Source: Nocardia vulneris
GTDB taxonomy: Bacteria; Actinomycetota; Actinomycetes; Mycobacteriales; Mycobacteriaceae
Length of the DNA: 64,000 nucleotides
Assembly: GCF_001613425.1 (NCBI RefSeq)
Contig: NZ_BDCI01000023.1
Coordinates: forward strand, 124,001-188,000
Direction: 5' to 3'
Shown here in pieces: positions 32,262 through 40,432 of this stretch. Under the pieces are notes generated by a model. It did not search any database, had not been told where the DNA came from, and saw only the letters and a program-made list of their open reading frames with translations. Position numbers and translations under genes: made by a program. Position 1 is the first letter of the stretch; each line of letters starts with the position of its first letter.

Positions 32262-33425
32262 TCAAAGCCATTGGTGGTCATCGACTTTGAGGTGCAATTC
32301 GAGCATGGCCCAGCTCCACAGCAGGCACCCGAACAAGACTGCGCCTGCCGGCGGAAAGGCTTGTGCTGTGGCGGCGTTGCCGGCGCTGATGCCGAACCAC
32401 AGCGACAGCACGAGCAGGCCTAATCCGCGCCAGTTCAGCATTTCGTGCCACTGGACGGCGTCTTGCCAGATCAGTGTGCCGACCAGGACCAGCAGGCCGG
32501 TGAACATCGCGGTGTAGACCATGGAGTTCATCGCAAGCGATAGCCAGCTCGCCCCGAGGCCTAGGGTGATCCCGACGCCGAGCTTTACCGGGGAGCGGAT
32601 CGACCGGATCCGGACCACTGCGGGGTTGCGCAGCACCACTACCGCATTCACGGCGACCAGCACAGTCGCGACCAGCGGGACGAGTTGTCCGATGAACCTG
32701 TGGAGGACCTGCAGCAGTAACGTCGTGCCCACCAGCAAGGCGAAGTTGAGCCGTGTCGCAGCCAACACCCGCAGCCGTCCTGCCGTGTAGCGCGCTCCAT
32801 TGCGCTCCCACCGCCGTGCGGCGCGTTGGCTGCGTCGCATGGAACGGTCCGAACGTCTGGCCCGGCGAGCGTCCTCGTCGTTCCACTCGCGTAGTCGCCT
32901 CACCCCTGCCTTTACGGTGTCGGGCAGTGCTCGCGCAGTCTCGTGCAGCACGCCATGCCGCAGAGGCAAGGGAGACTCGTTGTCGGCAGCACCGGCGAGC
33001 AGTGCTGCCTCGAGTTCCGCCATCTCCTCGCGGAACTTCGCGATATCAGCGGGTTTCTTCTTCTGCTCCGTGGAGGTCTTTTTGGGGGTGTTGCTAACGG
33101 CCAGGTGGCTGGGATGCTCGCTGAGCGCGGTCCAAATACCGTGCAGCAGTTCGATCTCGCCGTCGGAGCATTTGCACGCCCTGGCGAAGGCTGCGACTTG
33201 GCCCCAATTCTTGGGCAGGGTCGGGTTGCTGAGTTGGACGAACTTGTAGGCCGTGCTGCGCGGTAACTTGCCGTCAGAGTAGCGCGCGATCTGTCCGGCC
33301 TTACGGCTTGATCGGTTCATGAGCTGGCGCAACAGCAGGCTGAACTGCTCTGCGGTCACGATCTTTTCCGCCCTGCCCGCCAGATCTATGTAGAAGGAGT
33401 CCCCGTCCTGGGGCGGGCTGCTCAC
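32262..33425 (-). CDS. Module 2: HTH multi-span membrane protein (387 aa)
   Basis: Same plan as 29608-30828: an HTH near the N-terminus (KAGQIARYSDGKLPRSTAYK, ~41-60; LPKNWGQVAAFARACKCSD), a charged linker (~105-225), then about six hydrophobic helices (FALLVGTTLLLQVLHRFIGQ; LVATVLVAVNAVVVL; VGITLGLGASWLSLAMNSMV; YTAMFTGLLVLVGTLIW; LGLLVLSLWFGISAG; AGAVLFGCLLWSWAMLEL). ATGA-type overlap with the small gene upstream. Sequence identity with module 1 is low outside the HTH, so the duplication is old or the two were gained separately. Confidence 0.8.
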   Translation of the reverse strand: MSSPPQDGDSFYIDLAGRAEKIVTAEQFSLLLRQLMNRSSRKAGQIARYSDGKLPRSTAYKFVQLSNPTLPKNWGQVAAFARACKCSDGEIELLHGIWTALSEHPSHLAVSNTPKKTSTEQKKKPADIAKFREEMAELEAALLAGAADNESPLPLRHGVLHETARALPDTVKAGVRRLREWNDEDARRARRSDRSMRRSQRAARRWERNGARYTAGRLRVLAATRLNFALLVGTTLLLQVLHRFIGQLVPLVATVLVAVNAVVVLRNPAVVRIRSIRSPVKLGVGITLGLGASWLSLAMNSMVYTAMFTGLLVLVGTLIWQDAVQWHEMLNWRGLGLLVLSLWFGISAGNAATAQAFPPAGAVLFGCLLWSWAMLELHLKVDDHQWL

Positions 33426-33736
33426 GGTGCTCGGTTGACACCACCGGACAATTCGACCAGCGCCGCTAGGACACGGCGCCGCAACGTCGCACCCGTCGAG
33501 GCAGGCAGGACGAATGCACAGATCACCACCGCCGGGATCAACGAGAGTGCGGTAGCCGTCGTCGGGGCGAGGCCACGCCCGGTCAGGAAGTAGATAGCCG
33601 TCAACGCCGAGACGACCAGCGCTACGGTCACCGTAACCGTCGGCCAGGTCCAGAGCGGCCCGGGGGTGCTCTGCGGGGTTGCTTGCCCGGCCACTGGGCG
33701 GGCAGCGGTCTGCTGGGCTGGGGCCTTATCGATCAC
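33422..33736 (-). CDS. Module 2: small two-span membrane protein (104 aa)
   Basis: Pro/Gln-rich N-terminus, then WTWPTVTVTVALVVSALTAI (~29-48) and TALSLIPAVVICAFVLPAS (~61-79). Paralogue of 30825-31163. GTG 33736 has AAAGG 7 nt upstream, but start and ribosome site lie inside a perfect hairpin (33734-33752), so translation may be gated. Confidence 0.7.
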   Translation of the reverse strand: MIDKAPAQQTAARPVAGQATPQSTPGPLWTWPTVTVTVALVVSALTAIYFLTGRGLAPTTATALSLIPAVVICAFVLPASTGATLRRRVLAALVELSGGVNRAP

Positions 33737-33752
33737 GAAAGAACCTTTCGTG
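33734..33752 (-). promoter_or_regulatory. Hairpin over the module 2 start codon
   Basis: CACGAAAG-GTT-CTTTCGTG on the minus strand: a perfect 8-bp stem that contains the AAAGG ribosome site and ends with the GTG start codon. Confidence 0.55.
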
Positions 33753-33866
33753 TGTAGGCACGGCCCGCGACCACATCGCTCAGCCGTGATCGCACACCGG
33801 CCTGGCTGGGTTACCAGGGTGTGGCGTCACCGGTCGAGCGCGACCGGGTCGCGAGCCTCGCCATTG

Positions 33867-33882
33867 TTTGGATGCAGCCGAG
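33867..33882. repeat. Module 2 direct repeat, copy a
   Basis: TTTGGATGCAGCCGAG, identical to 34277-34292 and related to the module 1 repeat (TGG(C)ATGCAG(T/C)CGAG). It lies 131 bp upstream of the small gene. Confidence 0.75.
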
Positions 33883-34276
33883 ATGTTCAACGCCTGGGAA
33901 ACCCGGACCTTCGCGGCCGGGTTGCCGTCCCGGGCCGCGAAGACTCCCGGCATCGGGCCGGGAAAACTGCATCCGGAATCCTGCCTCGTTTGCCCGTCTA
34001 TGCATAGGTGCTTTCGAAGTTCGTTGTCCCCGGTCGGCTTTCGCTGGACCGGTCACCATCCGTCCACGCTTCCATCCATCCCTGAGACCTCGTGATAGAC
34101 ACTGTCCTCGCCCCGTCGTGGAATACCAGAAGCTGACTGAGTGTCGGGGCACGACCTGGGAGTTTCGTGTCCATCGCGCGGGACCTGCCCAGCAGGGGGT
34201 GTCCAAGACCGCTGTCCGGCCTACAGTCATCGCGGTAAGCGGTGCCGATCTGTCACCGCTTTCCCCGCGCGACGCA

Positions 34277-34292
34277 TTTGGATGCAGCCGAG
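34277..34292. repeat. Module 2 direct repeat, copy b
   Basis: Second exact copy of TTTGGATGCAGCCGAG. Confidence 0.75.
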
Positions 34293-34403
34293 CCCGGGAG
34301 CCGGCGGGCATGTTCGTTGCCGTCGAACATTCCGCCACCGCCTCGGGTCGCCCAGCCGGGTGACCCGAGGTCCAATACTTGACATTGAACCGCGGGCCGC
34401 CCG

Positions 34404-35249
34404 TCAGTGGGCGGTGCTATCTGGCCGGCGAGCACGCCCGGGCTTGCGGCCGACGGCGCCGAGCATCACCAGTCGGGTTTCCGACAGCGCGGGGCGAAGC
34501 CACTGCTGTACCGGCACTAGTCCTGGTGCGAGCAAGTCGAAGCCAGCAAGCAGTGCCTGCGCCTCGGCGGTGGACCGGAAGCGGACTTGAGCGGAAGTAT
34601 CTCTGGTGTGGGCGAGCAACTGGAGTATCTCTGGGGCGGAATCGGCGGAGCCGTGCGTGATTGCCAGAAGACTGCCCGGTGCCAACTCATCGCGGAAGGC
34701 TGCGATGATCTCGGCGGGGTGCTCGTCGTCCATGACGTAGTGCAGCACTCCGATAATCGTGATCGCCACTGGCTCATCGAAATCGATCAGGGCGCGGTTC
34801 TTCAGCTCATCGAGGATGTCCCGCGGACGGCGAATATCGCCCAGAAGTGCCGACACACCGGCTGTTTTGGCCAGCAGCGCGTCACAATGAGCGAGGACGA
34901 CGGGGTCGTAGTCGACATACACCACCTGCGCCGACGGGTCGAACTTCAGAGCCACCTCGTCGACGTTGGGCTGGTTCGGGATACCCGAACCGAGATCGAT
35001 GAACTGACGGATACCGGCCTCTGCGGCCATCTGGACAGTCTTGAGCATGAAACCACGGCAGTACCAGGCCAAGGTCCTGATTTCCGGTGCGCGAGAAAGC
35101 ATCTGATCGCCCATGTCCTGGTCGATCTCAAGATTGTCCTTCCCGCCCAGCAAGTAGTCATAGACCCGCGCCGAGTTCACCTGGTCAGGTCCGAACGGCT
35201 GCGGCGTTCGGTCGCTCTCCGACGCAGGACCTACGTTCCCTTCGACCAC
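34404..35249 (-). CDS. DUF574-family SAM methyltransferase
   Basis: 281 aa of the actinobacterial S-adenosylmethionine methyltransferase family PF04672. Diagnostic ARVYDYLLGGKDNLEIDQ (~27-44), motif I FIDLGSGIPNQ (~83-93), acidic VVYVDYDPVVL (~109-119) and AITIIGVLHYVMDD (~160-173). Family substrates are mostly unknown. GTG 35249 is the only start giving the conserved N-terminal block. It stands alone, upstream of module 2 in the same direction. Confidence 0.9.
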   Translation of the reverse strand: MVEGNVGPASESDRTPQPFGPDQVNSARVYDYLLGGKDNLEIDQDMGDQMLSRAPEIRTLAWYCRGFMLKTVQMAAEAGIRQFIDLGSGIPNQPNVDEVALKFDPSAQVVYVDYDPVVLAHCDALLAKTAGVSALLGDIRRPRDILDELKNRALIDFDEPVAITIIGVLHYVMDDEHPAEIIAAFRDELAPGSLLAITHGSADSAPEILQLLAHTRDTSAQVRFRSTAEAQALLAGFDLLAPGLVPVQQWLRPALSETRLVMLGAVGRKPGRARRPDSTAH

Positions 35250-35279
35250 GAACGTAAACCGTAGCCGACCACCACTTCA

Positions 35280-35800
35280 GTCAGCTTGAGAAGCAGAAGT
35301 TCTACCATTCAACGTCGGTTTCCCCGAGAAGTCGCGGTGCAGGAGCACCCTCGGTACTTCAGCTGTTGGCGTCGAATCGGTGGTGGCGCCCGGTGCCGAA
35401 TCGCCCGCCGCCGCGAACGAGACCGACGAGGTACCACACTGGCGCCGGCCCGGCCAAAGCGATGGAAGCACCGTCGTCTCTGCCGAGCAGCTGGCGCTGC
35501 TCGACGCAACGGCCGCGGACTGCACATCACCCCGGTACCCGACATCCGCCACCGCTGCGGACCGGCGCGCCTGGACCTGGTTCCTCGGTCAGCTGTCGGG
35601 CGTGCTCGGCGTCGCGCTGCCGGATACCGCGCGGTCGAGTCGGGCGTGCTGGTCGCGTTCGTCGTCAGGCACGAATGCCTGCAGTATGAGCGCATCATAA
35701 TTGCGCTGAGCGCACCTTACGGCGTGTGCTAACCTGCCTTCTACCTGGTCTTTGACCGGTTTTGCACAAAAAATTGAGGCGTGACGGAGGTAGCAACACC
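35280..35800. other. Region without a firm gene
   Basis: Open frames exist (for example plus strand 35380-35700, with HWRRPGQSDGSTVVSAEQLA and RAWTWFLGQLSGVLGVALP) but none has a ribosome site, and the last stretch looks better in a neighbouring frame. Possibly a decayed gene. An AT-rich segment near 35690-35775 probably holds the promoter of the gene at 35801. Confidence 0.4.
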
Positions 35801-36487
35801 ATGAGCCAGCCAGTTCCGTTCCCGCGTACGGTCGTTATAGAGCCGCCAGACGCTGCTGCGTACCTCAGCCCTATGGGTGTTGCCATCCCCGACGTCATGG
35901 CCGCTATCAGTACGGGCGATACCTGGGCTGGCAATATGACAAAGCATCATCCGATCACGGCCGCAGGTCTTATTCGATGGATCTACGTCGTCGGCACGCT
36001 GCGCGAGCGCCTGGCTCGGACGAAGCGGTGGATCGAAGACGACACTTTGAATCGGCCTGTCTCCCAACGAAAAGATGGCATGTACTCGCTCTCTGTCGTC
36101 GGGGGCAACGAGGCCACCGGGATCGGGGACCATTCCACTGGCCCGTTCGCGGCGCGGCGCCGGGGACCAGCAACCGAGCAGGCAATCGTGAACGGCACCG
36201 TGCCGTTGATCACGGTGCAGTCGCTGCGTGGCCGCAGCGAGGACGACGGTGACCTGCGCAATGAACCGCCATCTGGACCATGGTTCCTCCTGTACTACCG
36301 AGACACTGACGCCGTGCGTATGGAAATATCACTGCCGCTCGGGTTCAGCGATGGCCAGTTCACAGGTTGGAAGGTGCGCGTCATCCTCGATGAATGGAGG
36401 CCGGACAGTGGCAGCGCGAGGCCGCACGACGTCGGAGGTCAAGACGTCGACTTCGAGGTCGAAGAAATCGTCAGAAGGGTCGGTTGA
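35801..36487 (+). CDS. Hypothetical protein paired with ImmA/IrrE gene (228 aa)
   Basis: Unknown family. Motifs: AAYLSPMGVAIPDVMAAIST, KHHPITAAGLIRWIYVVGTL and a beta-rich C-terminal half (GPWFLLYYRDTDAVRMEISL; WKVRVILDEWRP). GGAGG lies 10 nt before ATG 35801. The next gene starts 80 bp before this one ends, in another frame, so the two are tightly coupled. It could be the toxin, substrate or target of the XRE/ImmA partner; inferred only from pairing. Confidence 0.75.
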   Translation: MSQPVPFPRTVVIEPPDAAAYLSPMGVAIPDVMAAISTGDTWAGNMTKHHPITAAGLIRWIYVVGTLRERLARTKRWIEDDTLNRPVSQRKDGMYSLSVVGGNEATGIGDHSTGPFAARRRGPATEQAIVNGTVPLITVQSLRGRSEDDGDLRNEPPSGPWFLLYYRDTDAVRMEISLPLGFSDGQFTGWKVRVILDEWRPDSGSARPHDVGGQDVDFEVEEIVRRVG

Positions 36488-37580
36488 GACCTACCTGGAT
36501 CCTGATCGGATCCGGATCGCGCGGATGCGTCGAGGGCTGACGAAAGCTGAACTCGCACGCAACCTGTCGGTTATTCCACGCACGATCACCCGATACGAGG
36601 CGGGCGAGGCGCCGCGGCAGGTTGCGGCGGCGCTGGCAGAGGCGCTGGATTTTCCTATCGGGTATTTCGATCGTGGTGGTGCGCCAGTGTTCGACGCTGC
36701 CGACGTTCGCTTCCGCGCTGCAAGGCAAGCCAGTGCTCGCGAACGCGATGCCGCAGTGGCAGCTGGCGTATCGGGCGTGGAAATCGATCGTTGGATTTCC
36801 ATGCGGTTCATCCTTCCCGAGATGGCGGTGCCATCGCTGGCAGGCAACGACCCGGCGACGGCCGCCCAGCTGCTCCGCGGCGTCTGGGGGCTGGGAACCA
36901 AACCACTGCCGAACCTGGTGCAGCTGTGCGAGTCTCGCGGTATCCGCATCTACAGCTTGCCGCCGTTCGCTGATGCCGTCGATGCGTACTCGATGTGGCA
37001 AGGCGGAACCCCGTATGTCTTTCTGGCCCGCCGCAAATCGCCGGAGCGAATACGGTTCGACCTCGCCCATGAGATAGGCCACCTCGTCCTGCACGACGGA
37101 GAGCCCTGCGAGACAGCCGTCATCGAGCGAGAAGCTGACGCGTTCGCGTCGGAGTTCCTCGTACCAGCGGCGAGCGTCGTCGAATATCTGTCGTCGACGC
37201 CGTCCGTGTCCGACATTTTGGCTGTGCGTAGTCAGTTCAAGGTATCGGCGATGGCGCTGGCCATGGCTGCCCACAAGTCGGGGCGGATAAGCGACTGGAT
37301 CTACCGTCAGATCTGTATCGAGCTGTCCACGCGAGGATTCCGGTCGTCGGAGCCGGGTGGAATGCCGAACTACGAGATGTCTCGGGTGTTCCCGCAGGTG
37401 CTTCGCCGGTCAAGCGCCAAGGTAAGTGCCCGAGTGATCGCTGACGACCTTGAGCTCCCAACGAGCGATGTCCATGCGCTGACCTTCGGCGCCGAGCTGA
37501 GGTTCGCCCAGCAAATTGAGGTCACCAGCGATACCGGCCAAAGCGGCACGGCGGGCGGTTACCGGTTGCATGCTGTCTGA
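36408..37580 (+). CDS. XRE regulator fused to ImmA/IrrE metallopeptidase
   Basis: 390 aa. N-terminal Ser/Lys-rich ~25 residues, an XRE HTH (RIARMRRGLTKAELARNLSV, IPRTITRYEAGEAP; ~34-66), then an ImmA/IrrE zinc peptidase with HEIGHLVLH (~225) and the downstream EREADAFASEFLVP (~242). Such proteins cleave repressors or antitoxins; ImmA controls ICEBs1 induction in Bacillus. GTG 36408 is chosen because GGAGG lies 7 nt upstream. It is the last gene before attR, so it may govern element stability. Confidence 0.85.
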   Translation: MAARGRTTSEVKTSTSRSKKSSEGSVETYLDPDRIRIARMRRGLTKAELARNLSVIPRTITRYEAGEAPRQVAAALAEALDFPIGYFDRGGAPVFDAADVRFRAARQASARERDAAVAAGVSGVEIDRWISMRFILPEMAVPSLAGNDPATAAQLLRGVWGLGTKPLPNLVQLCESRGIRIYSLPPFADAVDAYSMWQGGTPYVFLARRKSPERIRFDLAHEIGHLVLHDGEPCETAVIEREADAFASEFLVPAASVVEYLSSTPSVSDILAVRSQFKVSAMALAMAAHKSGRISDWIYRQICIELSTRGFRSSEPGGMPNYEMSRVFPQVLRRSSAKVSARVIADDLELPTSDVHALTFGAELRFAQQIEVTSDTGQSGTAGGYRLHAV

Positions 37581-37627
37581 GATCAGGTTCATGACAACCG
37601 GACATGCACTGCTCTGAACAGGTGAAA

Positions 37628-37650
37628 CGAACACCACAAAACTTTCGTTT
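37628..37650 (+). repeat. Right arm-type repeat (P arm)
   Basis: CGAACACCACAAAACT followed by TTCGTTT; 16 bp match 3463-3478 with one mismatch. It lies 57 bp inside attR. Confidence 0.6.
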
Positions 37651-37707
37651 CTGCGCTGGGCGGCACGCTGCTAACTTCGTGATCAGCACAGCGCTGGGGC
37701 CGATTGA

Positions 37708-37751
37708 CCTTGTAAGCGAAAGGTCGTCAGTTCAATCCTGACAGGGGGCTC
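37708..37751 (+). repeat. attR core (44 bp)
   Basis: Exact copy of 3357-3400: the tRNA-Thr 3' part without its 5' half. It marks the right end of the element. Confidence 0.95.
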
Positions 37752-37757
37752 CAGGTA

Positions 37758-37787
37758 GATAGGCGCGTCGGTTACGACGCGCCTATC
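37758..37787 (+). terminator. Displaced original tRNA terminator
   Basis: Perfect 12-bp stem GATAGGCGCGTC / GACGCGCCTATC with loop GGTTAC, 6 bp after attR. In an empty site it would directly follow the tRNA. No T-run. Confidence 0.65.
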
Positions 37788-37938
37788 GGCGTGCTTGGGA
37801 CATGGTGCGGACGTAGTGCTCGGGCAGGGCGCGGACGTATTGGGGGCAGGACGGCGGCGAGAGTTGTCGTACCTGCCTGGTAGTTGTGGTGGCAGCGGTT
37901 GGGGTCGACCGCGTGTGAAACGGAGGAGGGGAAAACCG

Positions 37939-38145
37939 ATGCGCCCGAGCACGAGTCAGCTGATCAACGACATCTGTGACGAACTGGAGCGGATGCCGGA
38001 GGGCTACGGGTTGCCGGTGTGGCCGCCGCGGGAAGAATTGCCGCCGGCAGCGAAAAAGGCGGCCAGGCAACCTGTTTCGGCGCCCGGCCACCCCTGGTTC
38101 ACTCATCATCCGCGACGGGTTCAGTCGGGCACGTTCGCCCCGTAG
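37939..38145 (+). CDS. Small hypothetical protein (68 aa)
   Basis: ATG 37939 is preceded by GGAGGAGGGG, a very strong ribosome site. Pro-rich chain with QLINDICDELERMPEGYGLP and VWPPREELPPAAKKAA. It overlaps the 3' end of the convergent HIT gene by 25 bp. No family recognised. Confidence 0.55.
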   Translation: MRPSTSQLINDICDELERMPEGYGLPVWPPREELPPAAKKAARQPVSAPGHPWFTHHPRRVQSGTFAP

Positions 38146-38546
38146 CCGAGGTTGCGCAGCGCCTGCTTGATCCTGGCCTGGGCGTCGTCCATGGATTCGG
38201 GCGACGGGTCGGGGTCAGCGCCCGAGATGTCGAAATCGGTCATGGTGAACGCCGGGAAGACGTGGACGTGCAGGTGCGGCACCTCCAGCCCGGCGACGAG
38301 CAGGCCCGCGCGCGGCGCGTCCCACGCCTGCCGCACCGCCTGCCCGATCTTCTGGGCGACGGCGGTCAACCTGGCGAACGTCTCGGTGTCGACGTCCTGC
38401 CACTGATCGATCTCTTTGCGGGGCACCACGAGGGTGTGCCCGGTAGTGACCGGGGCGATCGTGAGGAAGCCGACGAATTCGTCGTCCTCCCACACGAATC
38501 GACCCGGGAGCTGACCGGCGATGATCGCGCTGAAGACAGAAGCCAT
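38121..38546 (-). CDS. HIT-family nucleotide hydrolase
   Basis: 141 aa histidine-triad protein. VFSAIIAGQLPGRFVWEDDE at the N-terminus, VTTGHTLVVPR (~34-44) and the triad HLHVHVFP (~90-97) with the nucleotidyl-accepting middle His. Members hydrolyse nucleoside phosphoramidates or dinucleotides. Start ATG 38546. A second HIT gene lies at 45835. Confidence 0.93.
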   Translation of the reverse strand: MASVFSAIIAGQLPGRFVWEDDEFVGFLTIAPVTTGHTLVVPRKEIDQWQDVDTETFARLTAVAQKIGQAVRQAWDAPRAGLLVAGLEVPHLHVHVFPAFTMTDFDISGADPDPSPESMDDAQARIKQALRNLGYGANVPD

Positions 38547-38576
38547 ACAGCGCAGACTAGTCCGGCCCGCCGCGGA

Positions 38577-38954
38577 CTACACCGACACGAAGTGCGACAG
38601 GATGCCCTGCACCTCGTAGATGTCCACCTGGCGGTTGAACCGCTTCTGCAACGGATCGGGATTGCCGGAGATCCAGATGGCGAGCTCGGCGTCCAGATCG
38701 AAGGTGCCCGCGGTCTCCACCGAAAAGTGCGTGATCGCCCGGTAGGGAATGCTGTGATAGCTCACCTTGCGTCCGGTCATGCCCTGCTTGTCGACCAGGA
38801 TCAGGCGGCGATTGGTGAACAGGATGGCGTCGCGCACCAGCAGGTACGCCGCATAGATCTGTTCGCCCTCACCCATCAACTTCGCGTATTCCTGTTGTGC
38901 CCGACCAGGATCGATCCGTCCGGCGTTGCCCATGATTCCGTCGATCAGGCCCAT
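38577..38954 (-). CDS. PH-domain-containing protein
   Basis: 125 aa, almost entirely one bacterial PH domain (PF08000 type): IYAAYLLVRDAILFTNRRLI, LVDKQGMTGRKVSYHSIPYR and ITHFSVETAGTFDLDAEL. The N-terminus (MGLIDGIMGNAG) may be amphipathic. Role not known. Conserved next to the HIT gene in the same direction. Confidence 0.9.
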   Translation of the reverse strand: MGLIDGIMGNAGRIDPGRAQQEYAKLMGEGEQIYAAYLLVRDAILFTNRRLILVDKQGMTGRKVSYHSIPYRAITHFSVETAGTFDLDAELAIWISGNPDPLQKRFNRQVDIYEVQGILSHFVSV

Positions 38955-39113
38955 CGTTCCCCGTCCTTCGCACGATCTGGGTGTGGCAGGCCCGCGGCGG
39001 TATGCCGGAACCGTCCCTTTCCATGATGCGCGTCGCGAAGCTGATATTCGATGGTCGTCTGTCGTTCATGAGCCGAGGCGTGGGTTCCTGGGGCTTCACC
39101 TAAGCTGTCTGCC

Positions 39114-40427
39114 GTGCGCGTACTCGTCATCGGTTCCGGAGCCCGTGAACATGCCCTCGTCCTTGCGCTGCGCAGGGACCCCGCGGTGACGGGGATCGTC
39201 GCTGCCCCGGGCAACGCGGGCATCGCGCAGCACGCGCAGACCAGGGCGGTCGATCCGTGCTCCGCGGAGGCCGTGGTCGCGCTGGCCACCGACGTGGCGG
39301 CCGAGCTGGTGGTGATCGGTCCCGAGGTGCCGCTGGTGCTCGGTGTGGCCGACGCCGTGCGGGCCGCGGGCATCGCCTGTTTCGGCCCGTCGGCCGCGGC
39401 CGCGCGGATCGAGGGCTCGAAGGCCTTCGCCAAGGACGTGATGGCGGCCGCCGGGGTGCGGACCGCGCACAGCGAGATCGTGGACAACCCGGCCGACCTC
39501 GACGCGGCACTGGACCGCTTCGGCCCGACCTGGGTGGTGAAGGACGACGGCCTGGCCGCGGGCAAGGGCGTCGTGGTCACCGCCGACCGGTCGGCAGCCC
39601 GCGATCATGGCGCCGAACTGCTCGAGCAGGGTCATCCGGTGCTGCTGGAATCTTTTCTGGACGGACCGGAAGTCTCGCTGTTCTGCCTGGTCGACGGCGA
39701 GACGGTGGTGCCGCTGCTGCCCGCGCAAGACCACAAGCGGGTCGGCGACAGCGACACCGGCCCGAACACCGGCGGCATGGGCGCGTACACCCCGCTGCCC
39801 TGGCTGTCTCCGGACGCGGTGACCACGATCGTCGAAGACGTGGTGAAACCCGTTGCCGCCGAACTGGTTCGGCGCGGCAGCGGATTTTCCGGACTGCTGT
39901 ACGCGGGCCTCGCGATGGGCGTCGCCGGACCCGCCGTGGTCGAATTCAATTGCCGCTTCGGCGATCCCGAGACCCAGGCGGTGCTCGCCCTGCTGGAGAG
40001 CCCGCTCGGCGAACTGCTCGCCGCCACCGCGGCCGGCACCCTCGCCGAGGTCGAGCCGCCGCGCTGGCGGGACGGTTCGGCGATCACCGTGGTCGTCGCG
40101 GCCGAGAACTACCCGGGCCGCCCGCGCATCGGCGATGTGATCTCCGGCGCCGGTGACGGCGCACTCGACGACACCGCGGCGGTGCTGCACGCGGGCACCG
40201 CGTTACGCGAGGACGGCGCGCTGATCTCGGCGGGCGGCCGGGTGCTCAACGTCGTCGGTGTGGGCGCCGACCTGGCCGAGGCACGAACCAACGCCTACGC
40301 GCGGATCACCGCGATCAAGCTGCCGGGCAGTCACTACCGCACCGATATCGGTCTCGCTGCGGTGGAAGACCGTATCGCCGTGCCGGACCGCGCCTCCGCG
40401 AATTCGGGCCGGACCCGGGAGTCGTAA
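39114..40427 (+). CDS. purD: Phosphoribosylamine-glycine ligase
   Basis: 437 aa GAR synthetase of purine synthesis, an ATP-grasp enzyme joining glycine to phosphoribosylamine. RVLVIGSGAREHAL at the N-terminus, GPEVPLVLGVAD (~67), ATP-grasp VVKDDGLAAGKGVVV (~140), QDHKRVGDSDTGPNTGGMGA (~205-224) and FNCRFGDPETQ (~280). GTG start at 39114. Full length for the family. Confidence 0.97.
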   Translation: MRVLVIGSGAREHALVLALRRDPAVTGIVAAPGNAGIAQHAQTRAVDPCSAEAVVALATDVAAELVVIGPEVPLVLGVADAVRAAGIACFGPSAAAARIEGSKAFAKDVMAAAGVRTAHSEIVDNPADLDAALDRFGPTWVVKDDGLAAGKGVVVTADRSAARDHGAELLEQGHPVLLESFLDGPEVSLFCLVDGETVVPLLPAQDHKRVGDSDTGPNTGGMGAYTPLPWLSPDAVTTIVEDVVKPVAAELVRRGSGFSGLLYAGLAMGVAGPAVVEFNCRFGDPETQAVLALLESPLGELLAATAAGTLAEVEPPRWRDGSAITVVVAAENYPGRPRIGDVISGAGDGALDDTAAVLHAGTALREDGALISAGGRVLNVVGVGADLAEARTNAYARITAIKLPGSHYRTDIGLAAVEDRIAVPDRASANSGRTRES

Positions 40428-40432
40428 CAGCC

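Larger units (their letters stand above)
33737..34403. other. 667-bp non-coding leader region of module 2
   Basis: No supported gene. Holds two 16-bp direct repeats 410 bp apart, a hairpin CTTCGCGGCC/GGCCGCGAAG (33909-33942) and AGTTTCGTGTCCA (34161-34173) shared exactly with the module 1 leader. The order is the same as in module 1. Confidence 0.6.
3357..37751. mobile_element. AICE-type integrative element in tRNA-Thr
   Basis: Bounded by exact 44-bp repeats, one within tRNA-Thr. It carries an integrase next to attL, an excisionase-like protein, a TraG/FtsK-type translocase, a replication-relaxation protein, a TOPRIM primase, a spread-like membrane protein and a candidate origin: the kit of actinomycete integrative conjugative elements. 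It also carries cargo: a GntR operon, an orphan methyltransferase, an OLD/PARIS-like protein, CoiA-like and ImmA/IrrE-like genes, and two paralogous membrane-HTH modules. No relaxase and no VirB4-like ATPase are recognisable, consistent with transfer as double-stranded DNA by a single translocase, as known for AICEs. Confidence 0.93.

Noticed and set aside
35286..35732. Overlapping frames at 35286-35732
   Set aside because: No frame has a start signal or stays convincing to its stop; treated as a region with possible gene remains.
37683..37952. Minus-strand open frame containing PPVRIELTTFRLQ
   Set aside because: This string is the well-known false translation of the antisense of a tRNA 3' end; here it is the antisense of attR.
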